Assembly (NCBI RefSeq): GCF_008041935.1
Contig: NZ_VKAC01000007.1
Location: forward strand, 1-64,000
Length of the DNA stretch: 64,000 bases
From: Quadrisphaera setariae
Lineage (GTDB): Bacteria > Actinomycetota > Actinomycetes > Actinomycetales > Quadrisphaeraceae
Direction of reading: 5' to 3'
Made by a program: the position numbers and the translations under genes. This document shows, piece by piece, positions 40,636 through 49,288 of this stretch; the first letter of the stretch is position 1; the number at the start of each line of letters is the position of its first letter. The notes beneath the pieces are model-generated. The model searched no databases, was not told the origin of the DNA, and saw only the letters and a list, made by a program, of their open reading frames with translations.

Positions 40636-41994
40636 TCAGCGCGCCGCGAGGAGCGCCTCGGCCTCGGAGCGGGAGCTGGCGTACGCGATGGGGGCGCCCT
40701 GGGCCTCCGAGGAGCGCTGCATCTGCATCGCCACCAGCGGGTCCTGCAGCACGATGACGGCGAACGCCATCTGCGCTCGGGCGGCGACGCCCATCGTCCC
40801 CTCGATGAGCTCCTGCACGTCAGGGGTGGTCGGCCCCATGCGGGACATGTCGCACAGCACCGTCCGTCCGGGGCGGTGCTCGCCGATCGCCGCGGTGAGG
40901 TCGCGGGAGAAGGCCTTCGCCACCTCGAGGTCCCAGTCGCCCCACTCGGTGAACTGCAGGCGGTTGGCGGCGCGGTCCCAGGCGATCTCGAAGCCGCCCG
41001 GCACCTCCTCCGGGGCGGGCAGGTGCACCTGTCCGGTGCTGCTGCGCAGGCCGGTGGTGATCCGGGTGAGCTCGTCGACCACGCGGTGACTGCGCAGGGC
41101 CGCCCTCGAGGTGCGGCTGGCGAGCTCGGCCACCGTCGCGGTGGAGGAGGCGATGGTCGAGGCCTGGCGCGCCAGGTCGGTGGTGGTGGCGGTCATGGAC
41201 TGGGTGGAGAGCGTCTGCTCCTCCACGGCCGCCGCGATCGAGTGCTGGAACTCGCTGATGGCGTCGATGAGGCCCCGCACGGTGCGGATGGCTGCGATGG
41301 CGGAGGCGGTGTCGCCCTGGATCTGCGCGACGGTCTCGGCGACCTCGTCGGTGGCGTTGAGGGCCAGCAGGTTGGTCTGCTCGGCGATGTCGGTGATGGC
41401 CCGCGCGACGTGGCCGACGCGGTCGCTGGACCGCTCCAGCGCTCCCATCGTCTCCTCGGCGACCACCACGGCGTCCACCCCCTCAGCCGCCGAGCCGACG
41501 GCGAGGGAGGCGCTGCGCGCGATCTCGGAGATGGCCGCCTGCATCTGCTCGCCGGCCGCGGCGAGCGCGGCGACCTTCTCGGAGACGTCGTCGCTCGCCG
41601 TCGCGAGGTCCACCGCCGAGGCGGCCGTGTCACGGGCGCCGTCGGAGATGGTGCGTCCCGTCAGACCCATCTCCTGGCCGGCGATGCCGAGCAGCTCGAC
41701 CGACCCGGCGACGGGCCGGAGCCGCTCGACGAGGGACGCGAGCGCAGAACCCACCACGTCGTCGGCGCTGGAGCGGCTCAGGTCTCCGCGGTGGAGGGCT
41801 GCCAGACCCTCGCGGACGGTGGCCGCCTGGCGCTGCTCCGCGCGGTGGGCGCGGGCCCCGAGCACCGCCGTCGCCGCAGCTCCCGCCACGGCCGTGGCCA
41901 GCCCGACCGTCGTCGGGAGGTCGAGGGCGACCGTCCCTGCGGTCCCGAGGCAGGCGAGGGAGCCGACGAGGGCGGGGACGACGACGCGGGACAA
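40636..41994 (-). CDS. Chemoreceptor-like membrane protein lacking the signalling tip, with STAS-like C-terminus
   Basis: 452 residues from a TTG start (AGGAGG five bases upstream; no ATG/GTG fits). Two short TM helices (about 4-22, 30-47) with almost no extracellular loop, then an MCP-type coiled coil. The tip DIAEQTNLLALNAT (202-215) is present but passes straight to DEVAETVAQIQGDT; the IEAARAGE block and roughly 30 residues that should follow are absent, in frame. Residues 333-452 form an alpha/beta domain resembling STAS/SpoIIAA-like proteins. No che genes nearby. It may signal by another route than CheA/CheW. Confidence 0.7.
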   Translation of the reverse strand: MSRVVVPALVGSLACLGTAGTVALDLPTTVGLATAVAGAAATAVLGARAHRAEQRQAATVREGLAALHRGDLSRSSADDVVGSALASLVERLRPVAGSVELLGIAGQEMGLTGRTISDGARDTAASAVDLATASDDVSEKVAALAAAGEQMQAAISEIARSASLAVGSAAEGVDAVVVAEETMGALERSSDRVGHVARAITDIAEQTNLLALNATDEVAETVAQIQGDTASAIAAIRTVRGLIDAISEFQHSIAAAVEEQTLSTQSMTATTTDLARQASTIASSTATVAELASRTSRAALRSHRVVDELTRITTGLRSSTGQVHLPAPEEVPGGFEIAWDRAANRLQFTEWGDWDLEVAKAFSRDLTAAIGEHRPGRTVLCDMSRMGPTTPDVQELIEGTMGVAARAQMAFAVIVLQDPLVAMQMQRSSEAQGAPIAYASSRSEAEALLAAR

Positions 41995-42146
41995 GGGGGC
42001 CTCCTGCTGGACTCCGCACTGGGTGGTCTTCCTGTCCTCATCGACCGCCGGAGGCCGCTCCTCAAGCCCGTCCCTCTCGAGGAGTCGGGCCGGCCGCCCC
42101 GGCAGGTCCTCTGGCGCTGCGCGCCCGTCCGTCGCACGCTCAGCCC

Positions 42147-42482
42147 GTGGACGACGGCGACCCGCGGGTGGCGACCACCGCCTTCCTGCCCGGCGGCTAC
42201 CTCGGCACCTTCCCGACGTGCGGGAGGCCGGCCGTGCAGGCCTCTCGCTACCCGCACGCCCTGTGCGCGGCGTGCACCGGGTCCGCCACCTGCGAGGCCC
42301 ACGGCCTGCCGGCGGCCCTCGGCGGCGACAGCGGCTCGCCCCTGGGCGGGTGGGTGCCCGGCCACGTGGGTCCGGACGGGTGGGACCCGTGCACCGGGGA
42401 CGGCGCCGTGGTGGTGCGGGGCCAGCGCTGCTGGCTGTCCGAGGCGCGGTTCGGGGGCACGGTGGCGCAGCCCGCGGGGTGA
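42147..42482 (+). CDS. Cysteine-rich hypothetical protein, 111 aa
   Basis: Six Cys in 111 residues (TFPTCGRP, ALCAACTGSATCEAHG, WDPCTGDG, QRCWL), with many Gly and Pro; no signal peptide or TM segment. The C-x2-C-x5-C cluster could bind zinc. GTG start, divergent from the chemoreceptor-like gene (152 bp between). I do not recognise a family. Confidence 0.5.
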   Translation: MDDGDPRVATTAFLPGGYLGTFPTCGRPAVQASRYPHALCAACTGSATCEAHGLPAALGGDSGSPLGGWVPGHVGPDGWDPCTGDGAVVVRGQRCWLSEARFGGTVAQPAG

Positions 42483-42719
42483 GGCGGGCGGAGAGCGACG
42501 CGACGACCTGGGTCTGCTGGGCCGGCTCGGTCAGCAGTCGCAGGTGCTGCGTGCCGAGGGGATGCCGGGGGGGGTGGACCCTCGTCACGCTCTGGTGGCT
42601 GAGCGTGACCAGGCGGTGGCGCGTGGCCGCTCCACCCGTGCTGCCGGCGCTGACGGCTCAGGTGGTGGGGGTGCGCTCGGTCGGTGGGCGTGGTGGTCAT
42701 GAGCAGCAGCTGCTCAGCA

Positions 42720-42898
42720 CGCCGCGCGGTGGTGTGTTCCACGGCCCGGCGGGGACTGAGCAGCCACCGCTGCAGCGGGTCGCTGCTGGCGGGAGGCCGC
42801 ACCTGCGGCGCTCCGTGGATCATCCGCACCTCCCACACGCCCAGGGTGACCAGGATGTGGTGGCGGCCGCACAGCAGGATGCCGTGGTGCTCCGGCAC
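42720..42898 (-). pseudogene. Remnant of an HNH endonuclease (DUF222/13E12-type) C-terminus
   Basis: The stretch GILLCGRHHILVTLGVWEVR followed by MIHGAPQVRPPASSDPLQRW matches the end of actinobacterial DUF222-HNH proteins (LCxxHHxxVHxxGWxVxM-x-HG-P). The upstream HNH residues and the whole DUF222 region are missing from this frame, and neighbouring frames hold only low-complexity sequence. A decayed copy is the simplest reading. The 623-bp stretch 42483-43105 contains nothing else I can support. Confidence 0.5.
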
Positions 42899-43105
42899 GG
42901 GTGGCCGCCAGCGCCTCGGCCAGCGGACACGTCAGCGGCAGGGGCGCGGGACCGGGGACCGGCCCGGCGCCGTCCTGACGGGCCGCGGGGTCGGCGCCGA
43001 GGGCCCCCGGGGGCAGCGGCGGCACGACCCACTCCGAGCTGGGGGCCCCACCGCCCGCCACGGCGCCGGGGTCGCCCTCGTGGGGCGTCTCGGCGGCCGT
43101 CCAGG

Positions 43106-43450
43106 TCACGGGAAGGACGCTAGGAGTGAGCGCCGACAGTCGAACGGGCGTGCAACACCCCTGCACAGGGGCATGGTCCACGGAAGTCGAGGTTCCCGTC
43201 TCTGCGACGACCTCACACTCGGTAGTGCCTCGTTCACCGCCACGGGACGCATCCTCCGAGGCTCCCCGACCGTCTCCTTCCGCAGCGGACACCACCCCGG
43301 ACGTCCACAGCACGACCAGCTCACCAGCGCGCCGACGAGACCGGCGACACCCACCACGAGGAACACCAGGCCCAGCCCAGAGGTGACGGCCGCGTGGGCC
43401 AGCCCCCTCCGCCGACCGCGCAACGTCGAGGCGGGAGCGCCGCTGATCAC
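43106..43450 (-). CDS. Possible small single-TM protein coupled to the phosphotransferase gene
   Basis: 114 residues from a GTG whose bases overlap the stop of the phosphotransferase gene (GTGA). One hydrophobic helix (AAVTSGLGLVFLVVGVAGLVGALV) is followed by SWSCCGRPGWCP and a basic tail without clear structure. The coupling and the helix favour a real gene; the tail looks unconstrained, so the true stop or frame may differ. Confidence 0.35.
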   Translation of the reverse strand: MISGAPASTLRGRRRGLAHAAVTSGLGLVFLVVGVAGLVGALVSWSCCGRPGWCPLRKETVGEPRRMRPVAVNEALPSVRSSQRREPRLPWTMPLCRGVARPFDCRRSLLASFP

Positions 43451-44439
43451 CCGGCGGTGACGGCTGCGGCCCACCCGGCGGGGTCGCCCGGCTCGGAGAC
43501 GGCCGTGATCCCGTGCCCCAGGAGCAGCGCCTCGAACCAGCGGCGCTCCAGGCCGTCGAGGGGCCGCACCGCGGAGTAGCCCTCGACGAGCGCCCGCTGC
43601 GCCACCGGCGGCGTCGGCGCCCACCCGGTGAAGCGGGTGCCGAGGTAGGTGCACGCCTGGGCGAGGTCGTCGACGCGGTGCCTCACGGAGGCCTCGTCGA
43701 GGTCGAGGACGGCGACCACCTCGCTCCCCCGCACCAGGACGTTGGCGGCGCGGAAGTCCCCGTGCACCAGCTGCGGGGCGTCGTCGAGCTCGGGCAGCTC
43801 AGTGACCAGCGCAGCCAACCGGCGCGACGCCTCCGGCACCAGGCCCCGGTCGCGGTGGGCGAGCCAGGAGCCGACGTGCTGGCCCAGCGGACCCGCCGCT
43901 CACCGGCCCGGGACCGACGGGAGGTCAGCCACCACCTCGGCCGGAGCGTCCGCGAGCGCGGAGTGCAGGTGCGCCAGGGCGGCGCCCGCTGCGCGGACGG
44001 CGTCGAGCTCGGTGACGTCGAGCCAGTCACCTTCCACGTGCGGCAGCACGGCCACCGACAGCGCTCCGAGCGGTCCAGGGACGACGACGCGGGCCCGTCC
44101 GTCCAGCGCGGGCACCGGCTCCGCCACGGGGACGCCGCGTGCGGCGAGCAGGCGGAGCACCCGCGCGAGGGCCTGGAGCCTGTCGAAGGTCGAGCGCGCG
44201 GACGACCACTTGACCACGAGGTCACCGGAGCTGCTGGCGGCCCAGGCGATGGCGTTGCGGTCGCTGATGACCACCCGCGGGACGGCGGTCACGGTCAGGC
44301 CCCACGTGGCCGCGAGCGTCGTCGTCGTCCAGCGGGTGAGGTCGGCGAAGCCGGCGAAGCCGAACCGCTCCCGCAGCGCGGTCGGCGCGTCGACCGGTTC
44401 CCAGAGCATGGACAGACCGGCGGGCAGCACGGTCCGCAC
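43447..44439 (-). pseudogene. Aminoglycoside phosphotransferase-family kinase, interrupted by an in-frame TGA
   Basis: Read from 44439, the first 179 codons encode an APH-type N-lobe (LVVKWSSARSTFDRLQALAR with the ATP Lys; VAVLPHVEGDWLDVTEL) and stop at TGA 43902-43900. In the same frame the protein resumes as AAGPLGQHVGSWLAHRDRGL and completes the C-lobe with the catalytic loop VHGDFRAANVLV and DLDEA. So a single nonsense codon (probably CGA or TGG to TGA) breaks an otherwise intact gene. Substrate unknown; such kinases modify antibiotics or small alcohols. Start 54 bp from the divergent gene at 44494. Confidence 0.8.
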
Positions 44440-44493
44440 GGTAGGCGGTCGCTCGGGTTGCCGGTGATCAGGATGTGCCTAGGGTCACCATCC

Positions 44494-45072
44494 GTGGATC
44501 CAGGACGTGAGCAAGGTCCTGCGACCGAGGGACCGCTGGCCGAGCAGCTGCACCGCGGCGAGACCCTGCTGTGGACGGGCGAGCCCGACCCGTCGGTGCT
44601 GTTCACCCGGGCCGACGCCTTCCTCGTGCCGTTCAGCCTCTTCTGGTTCGGCTTCATCGCGTTCTGGATCCACGGCGTGGTCAGCAGTGGCGCTCCGATG
44701 GGTCTGGTCGCCTTCGGCGGCGTGTTCGCCCTGATCGGGCTCTACATGCTCGTGGGCAGGTTCTTCGTCAAGCGGTGGACCAAGCGGCGCACGCGCTACG
44801 CCGTCACCGACCAGCGTGCGCTCGCGCTGACCGGGGCCACCGAGGTCTCCGACGCCGACCTGCAGCAGGCCTCGGTGTCGGTCCGCTGCGGGCGGGACCG
44901 GCGCCACGTCACCGTGACCGTCGGCGGGGGCGGCGCCTGGTCCCCCGCCGCTCTGTACGCGAACACGGGCATGGACTTCTTCGGCTGGCAGGGCCAGCCC
45001 GCCTTCGGGCTGTACGACGTCGCCGACGTGGAGGGACTGACCCGCGCCCTCAAGACCGCCCGCGAGCACTGA
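44494..45072 (+). CDS. Membrane protein with PH-like (YdbS/bPH-type) domain
   Basis: 192 residues. After GETLLWTGEPDPSVLFTRAD come two TM helices (about 47-68 and 73-93), then RYAVTDQRALALTGATEVSD, a pattern typical of bacterial PH-like domains facing the cytoplasm (xxYxVTDxRxL). Function unknown. GTG start. The next gene starts 11 bp downstream and has a similar layout, so the two probably act together. Confidence 0.65.
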   Translation: MDPGREQGPATEGPLAEQLHRGETLLWTGEPDPSVLFTRADAFLVPFSLFWFGFIAFWIHGVVSSGAPMGLVAFGGVFALIGLYMLVGRFFVKRWTKRRTRYAVTDQRALALTGATEVSDADLQQASVSVRCGRDRRHVTVTVGGGGAWSPAALYANTGMDFFGWQGQPAFGLYDVADVEGLTRALKTAREH

Positions 45073-45083
45073 GGGCTGCTGCA

Positions 45084-45527
45084 GTGGAGGCTGACGGCAG
45101 CGCTGGGGCGTGGGACGACGTCCTGCGCGTGCACGCCGCCCCGCCGCGCCTGTCGCCCGTGCGCGCCTCCTGGCTGCACGTCGGCCTCTGGGTCGTGTGC
45201 GTCGGGGCGTTCCTCGTCGCCAGGAACTGGGCCCTCGCGCTGGCCTACCTCGGCGTGGGGTCCATCAGCACCCTGAACCGCCGACGGCGGCGGCAGGCTC
45301 ATCAGGTGGCGTCGACGGCGGTGAGCGGCGACGGCCTGCTCGTCCACGGGCTCGACTGGGACCGCTACCTGCCCTGGGACCAGGTGATGGAGGTCTACCC
45401 GCGCGCCGCGTGGGCCAGCTGGCCGACGGTCCGCACACCGGACGGCTCCACGATCTCCCTCCCGGGCGTGGACGACCGCGCAGTGGCGCGCCTGGAGCAG
45501 TTCCGCGCGCACCTGGGGGTGGGATGA
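45084..45527 (+). CDS. Small membrane protein, YcxB/PH-like
   Basis: 147 residues. Two close hydrophobic segments (WLHVGLWVVCVGAFLVARNW, ALALAYLGVGSISTL), an Arg-rich turn (NRRRRRQAHQ) and a C-terminal strand-rich region: GDGLLVHGLDWDRYLPWDQV, then PDGSTISLPGVDD. The W-D-x-V/I-x-x-V pattern is the usual mark of YcxB-like and PH-like proteins. GTG start; likely co-transcribed with the preceding gene. Confidence 0.6.
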   Translation: MEADGSAGAWDDVLRVHAAPPRLSPVRASWLHVGLWVVCVGAFLVARNWALALAYLGVGSISTLNRRRRRQAHQVASTAVSGDGLLVHGLDWDRYLPWDQVMEVYPRAAWASWPTVRTPDGSTISLPGVDDRAVARLEQFRAHLGVG

Positions 45528-45752
45528 AGCCCCCGCCAGCACCGCCCAGCCCAGCCGCACGGTCCACCCAGGAGGAGCACAGCCTCGAGCCCTACCGTCG
45601 TCGACGAGAGCCTCAGCCGTTCCCCCCGGTTGGGGCTCTTCTCGTACCAGCGGTACCCCTTCCCACCTCACGCGCGAGGCGGGCTCAGCAGCGCGGCTCT
45701 GGCTGGACGACGACGCCGACGCCACCCTCGAGATGACCCCTCGCCGGGTCCC

Positions 45753-46181
45753 TCAGCGAGGGAGGCCGTGCAGGTCGGGGTTGTGCGCGACCTCCCACGC
45801 GTGGCCGTCCGGGTCGAGGAAGTACCCGTCGAGGCCGTCGAAGAACGGACTGCGCTCGGCCGGCTTGCTGGTGGTCGCGCCGGCGGCCTCCGCAGCGGCG
45901 AGGACGGCGAGGACGTCGTCGTCGGAGTCGCAGTTGATGGCGTACGTGGCGCCTCGGAAGGCCCCGGGCTGCGCGGGCTCCGACGGCGGCCGCAGGCGGG
46001 CGTCCTCCGCGAGCGCGCCCTGCTCGAAGAGCGCGAGCATCGAGCCGGCGTTGTCGAAGAAGCTGATGGTCGGCTGCGACTCGGGGCGGCGCCTCCACCC
46101 GAGCGCCTCGTAGAAGGCGGTGGCGCGGGCGAGGTCGGCCACGCCCAGCGTGACGATGGAGATGCGGGACGGCACGGTCAT
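45753..46181 (-). CDS. VOC-family (glyoxalase/bleomycin-resistance fold) protein
   Basis: 142 residues. One VOC module: ISIVTLGVADLARATAFYEA, LGWRRRPESQPTISFFDNAG, and the closing GYFLDPDGHAWEVAHNPDL with the metal-ligand Glu (WEV). Usually a dimer with metal-dependent or binding functions; no specific substrate. The 225-bp gap before it (45528-45752) shows no convincing gene. Confidence 0.82.
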   Translation of the reverse strand: MTVPSRISIVTLGVADLARATAFYEALGWRRRPESQPTISFFDNAGSMLALFEQGALAEDARLRPPSEPAQPGAFRGATYAINCDSDDDVLAVLAAAEAAGATTSKPAERSPFFDGLDGYFLDPDGHAWEVAHNPDLHGLPR

Positions 46182-46261
46182 GCAGGCACCGTGGCACGCG
46201 GGTCCGACACCGGGAAGGCCGTCGCCGGGCGGGTGTCGGAGGTGGCGCCGATGCTGGAGCG

Positions 46262-46360
46262 GTGTTCCTCTTCTTCAGCAACCGGGCGGGCTGCCTGGGG
46301 TCGCTGGTCATCAGCCTCGTGGTGACGCTGCTGCTCGTCGCCGCGCTCACGCTGCTGTGA
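46262..46360 (+). CDS. 32-aa single-TM small protein overlapping the radical SAM gene
   Basis: GTG at 46262 encodes VFLFFSNRAGCLGSLVISLV followed by VTLLLVAALTLL, then TGA. One hydrophobic helix behind a short F-F-S-N-R-x-G-x-L-G-S head. Its stop overlaps the GTG of the next gene (GTGA), so translation is coupled. I recall similar tiny FFSNR-x-G-x-L-GS proteins in other actinomycetes, but I cannot verify this here. Function unknown. Confidence 0.6.
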   Translation: MFLFFSNRAGCLGSLVISLVVTLLLVAALTLL

Positions 46361-47469
46361 CGACGTCCGCACGGCCCGCGACGCCGACCGGGCCGGCGCC
46401 GGTCGCCCGGCCGCGGCGCCTCCTCGACGTCCGCACGGTCTACGCCGAGCCGGCCGCGCTGGAGCTGCCCCGCGGGCAGCAGGTGGTGGCGCGCTGGCCC
46501 GAGGCGGAGGTGGTGGAGGTCGCCTCCGCGCTGCGGGTCCCCGCCGTCCACGGCGACGACGCCAGCGTGGAGCGGTGGGTCCGCACCAAGACCGAGGTGC
46601 TCGCCCTCGGAGTGCGCAAGAGCATGACCGCGCGCAAGAACGACAGGTCGGCCAACTGGATCGCGCCGTCGCTGTCCAACGGCTGCGCCATGGCGTGCGC
46701 CTACTGCTACGTGCCCCGGCACAAGGGGTACGCCAACCCCATCACCGTCTACGCCAACAGCGACGACGTGGTCGGCTACCTGCAGCGCCACGTCGCCCGG
46801 CAGGGCGCGAAGCCGGGACCGGACCAGTGCGACCCGGTCGCCTGGGTCTACGACATCGGGGAGAACTCCGACGCCTCGGTCGACGCGGTGGTGTCCGACA
46901 ACGTGCGCGACCTCGTGGCCGCGTTCGCGCAGATGCCCACGGCCAAGGCGAGCTTCGCGACCAAGCACGTCAACCGCGACCTGCTCACCTACGACCCGCG
47001 CGGTCGGACCAGGGTGCGCTTCTCGGTGATGCCGGAGCGGATGGCCAAGCTCGTCGACGTCCGCACCGACCCGGTGCGCGAGCGCATCGCCGCCGTCGAC
47101 GACTTCGTGGAGGCCGGGTACGAGGTGCACCTCAACCTCTCCCCCGTCATCGTCCACGAGGGGTGGCTGCAGGAGTGGGCGGAGCTGCTGGCCCAGCTCG
47201 ACGACGCGCTGTCGCCGCGGTCGAAGGCGCAGTGCGCGGCGGAGGTCATCTTCCTCACGCACAACGCCGGCCTGCACGAGGTGAACCTCGGCTGGCACCC
47301 GAAGGGCGAGGAGGCCCTGTGGCGCCCCGACGTGCAGGAGTCGAAGCGCTCCCACAACGGCATGGAGAACGTGAGGTACCGGGCGCGCTGGAAGGCGGTG
47401 TGGGTGCAGCGCCTGCTGGACCTCATCGCCGAGCGCACCCCCTGGCTCACCGTCCGGTACGCCTTCTGA
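46357..47469 (+). CDS. Spore photoproduct lyase-family radical SAM protein
   Basis: 370 residues. The radical SAM cluster motif C-x3-C-x2-C is CAMACAYC (C110, C114, C117), preceded by NWIAPSLSNG and followed by YVPRHKGYANPITVY. Also visible: VYDIGENSDASVDAVVSDN and FATKHVNRDLLTYDP. The family includes SplB, which repairs UV-made thymine dimers in spores; this organism shows no sporulation genes here, so the substrate of the actinobacterial branch is open. GTG start, coupled to the 32-aa gene. Confidence 0.85.
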   Translation: MTTSARPATPTGPAPVARPRRLLDVRTVYAEPAALELPRGQQVVARWPEAEVVEVASALRVPAVHGDDASVERWVRTKTEVLALGVRKSMTARKNDRSANWIAPSLSNGCAMACAYCYVPRHKGYANPITVYANSDDVVGYLQRHVARQGAKPGPDQCDPVAWVYDIGENSDASVDAVVSDNVRDLVAAFAQMPTAKASFATKHVNRDLLTYDPRGRTRVRFSVMPERMAKLVDVRTDPVRERIAAVDDFVEAGYEVHLNLSPVIVHEGWLQEWAELLAQLDDALSPRSKAQCAAEVIFLTHNAGLHEVNLGWHPKGEEALWRPDVQESKRSHNGMENVRYRARWKAVWVQRLLDLIAERTPWLTVRYAF

Positions 47470-47510
47470 CCGCCCGCCCCTCCTCGGCGTGCTGCAGGAG
47501 GGGCGGGCGG
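47470..47510. terminator. Strong bidirectional terminator hairpin
   Basis: Perfect 15-bp arms CCGCCCGCCCCTCCT / AGGAGGGGCGGGCGG with an 11-base loop, starting one base after the radical SAM stop and ending 13 bp before the convergent poxB stop. It lacks a U-tract, as is usual in GC-rich actinomycetes. Confidence 0.85.
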
Positions 47511-47522
47511 ACTGCCAGGAGG

Positions 47523-49271
47523 TCAGGGGCGCGCCAGCCGGACGTTGGTGCGGGCCACCCGCACGGCGTCGCTGATGCCGCCGGCGAGCACCATCTTCCC
47601 CAGCGACAGCGCGAAGCCCTTGGCCTGTCCCACGGTCGTGTGCGAGGGCATCGACATCGCGTCGGCGGTGGTCACCACGTCCAGCAGCGCCGGACCGGGG
47701 TGGGCCAGCACCTCCGCGACGGCGGAGCGCAGGTCCTCGGCGCGCTCGACCCGACGGGAGAACACTCCCGCCCCCGCGGCGATGGCGGCGTAGTCGACGG
47801 CGTCGTGGTCGGTCTCGAACGGCGGGTCCCCGGCGGCGAGCATCTCCAGGCGCACCATGCCCAGGCTGGAGTTGTTGAAGACCACCGTCTTGACCGGCAG
47901 CTGGTGCAGCTTCACCGTGAGCAGCTCCCCGAGCAGCATGGCGAGGCCGCCGTCACCGCTGAAGGAGACGACCTGGCGCCCCGGGTGGCTGACCTGCGCG
48001 CCGATGGCCATCGGCAGCGCGTTGGCCATCGACCCGTGCACCCACGAGCCGATGAACCGGCGTGAGCCGTTGGGGGTGAGGTAGCGCGCCGTCCACGTGC
48101 AGCACATGCCGGTGTCAGCGGTCACCACGGCGTCCTCGGCCATGAGCTCGTCGAGCACGGTGGCCACCAGCTCGGGGTGCAGCGGTCCGCCGCGCTGGTC
48201 CTCGGAGGTGTAGGCGGCCAGCCGCCCGTCGACAGCGCTCTCGGTGCGGTGCAGGGCCTCGTCGAGGAAGCTCCGCTGCGCACGCTGCGGAACGCGCTCG
48301 AGCAGCGCCCGCACCGTGGCGCCGACGTCGGCGGCGATACCCTGCACCAGGGGCGTGCGGCGCCCCAGGCGCGCGGGGTCGAGGTCGACCTGGATGGTCC
48401 GGGCCCCGGGCAGGAAGTCCTCGTAGGGGAAGTCGGTGCCCAGCAGCAGCACGAGGTCGGCGTCGTGCAGGGCCTTGTAGCAGCCGCCGTACCCGAGCAG
48501 GCCGTTCATGCCGACGTCGTGGGGGTTGTCGTAGCCGAACGCGTCCTTGCCGCGCAGGCTGTGCCCGATCGGGGCCTGCAGCAGTCCGGCCAGCCGGATG
48601 ACGTCGTCGCGGGCCTCGGCGGCGCCGATGCCCGCGAAGATCGCCACCTTGTCGGACCGCTGGACGTGCCCGGCCAGCTCCTCGACCTCCTCGGGACGCG
48701 GCACCGCCAAGGGGCGGCCCGTGACCAGCGCGCCCAGCCCCTTCGCCGGCGCCGCCGGGGCGGACAGGACGTCCCCGGAGACCACGAGCACCGACGCGCC
48801 GCCCCTGCCGAGCGCGTTCTGCGCGGCCAGGCGCACCAGGCGCTCCAGCTGCTCGGGGTGGGCGACCTCCTCGCAGTAGTGGGCCGCCTGCGCGAACAGC
48901 GTCTTGGGGTCGGTCTCCTGGAAGAAGCCGGTGCCCACCTGGCTGGAGGGGATGTGCGAGGCGATGGCCAGCACCGGGGCCCCCGAGCGGTGGGCGTCCA
49001 TGACGCCCTGGATGAGGTGGGTGTTGCCCGGCCCGCAGCTGCCGGCGCAGACGGCGAGGCGGCCGGTGAGCTGCGCCTCGGCGGACGCGGCGAAGGCCGC
49101 GGCCTCCTCGTTGTGGACGTGCACCCAGTCGATGCCGCCCTCGGCGGCGCCCCCGCGCCGGCGGACGGCGTCGGAGAAGGCGTTGAGGGAGTCTCCGACG
49201 ATGCCGTAGACCCTCTGCACCCCGGCGTGCAGGAGGAGGTCGACGAGCTGGTCGGCTGCGGTGTGGGACAT
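47523..49271 (-). CDS. poxB: Pyruvate dehydrogenase (quinone) / pyruvate oxidase, TPP-dependent
   Basis: 582 residues in the standard three TPP-enzyme domains: N-terminal with the catalytic Glu (HVHNEEAAAFAASAEAQLTG), central FAD-binding type, and C-terminal with the TPP motif GDGGLAMLLGELLTVKLHQL then NN. The PoxB-like C-terminus extends past residue 540. It converts pyruvate to acetate and CO2, passing electrons to the membrane quinone. Sequence also fits related TPP oxidases (acetolactate synthase-like), but PoxB is the best match. Follows the malic enzyme gene, another pyruvate-node enzyme, by 71 bp. Confidence 0.88.
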   Translation of the reverse strand: MSHTAADQLVDLLLHAGVQRVYGIVGDSLNAFSDAVRRRGGAAEGGIDWVHVHNEEAAAFAASAEAQLTGRLAVCAGSCGPGNTHLIQGVMDAHRSGAPVLAIASHIPSSQVGTGFFQETDPKTLFAQAAHYCEEVAHPEQLERLVRLAAQNALGRGGASVLVVSGDVLSAPAAPAKGLGALVTGRPLAVPRPEEVEELAGHVQRSDKVAIFAGIGAAEARDDVIRLAGLLQAPIGHSLRGKDAFGYDNPHDVGMNGLLGYGGCYKALHDADLVLLLGTDFPYEDFLPGARTIQVDLDPARLGRRTPLVQGIAADVGATVRALLERVPQRAQRSFLDEALHRTESAVDGRLAAYTSEDQRGGPLHPELVATVLDELMAEDAVVTADTGMCCTWTARYLTPNGSRRFIGSWVHGSMANALPMAIGAQVSHPGRQVVSFSGDGGLAMLLGELLTVKLHQLPVKTVVFNNSSLGMVRLEMLAAGDPPFETDHDAVDYAAIAAGAGVFSRRVERAEDLRSAVAEVLAHPGPALLDVVTTADAMSMPSHTTVGQAKGFALSLGKMVLAGGISDAVRVARTNVRLARP

Positions 49272-49288
49272 GGGGCCTCTCTGTCGGT

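Noticed and set aside
43900-43902. Frameshift in the phosphotransferase gene
   Set aside because: Both halves are in the same frame; only a TGA separates them, so it is a nonsense codon, not a frameshift.
45528-45752. A Pro/Arg-rich reading frame starting at 45526
   Set aside because: Composition is unlike a folded protein, no ribosome site is convincing, and it lies in a gap between convergent genes.
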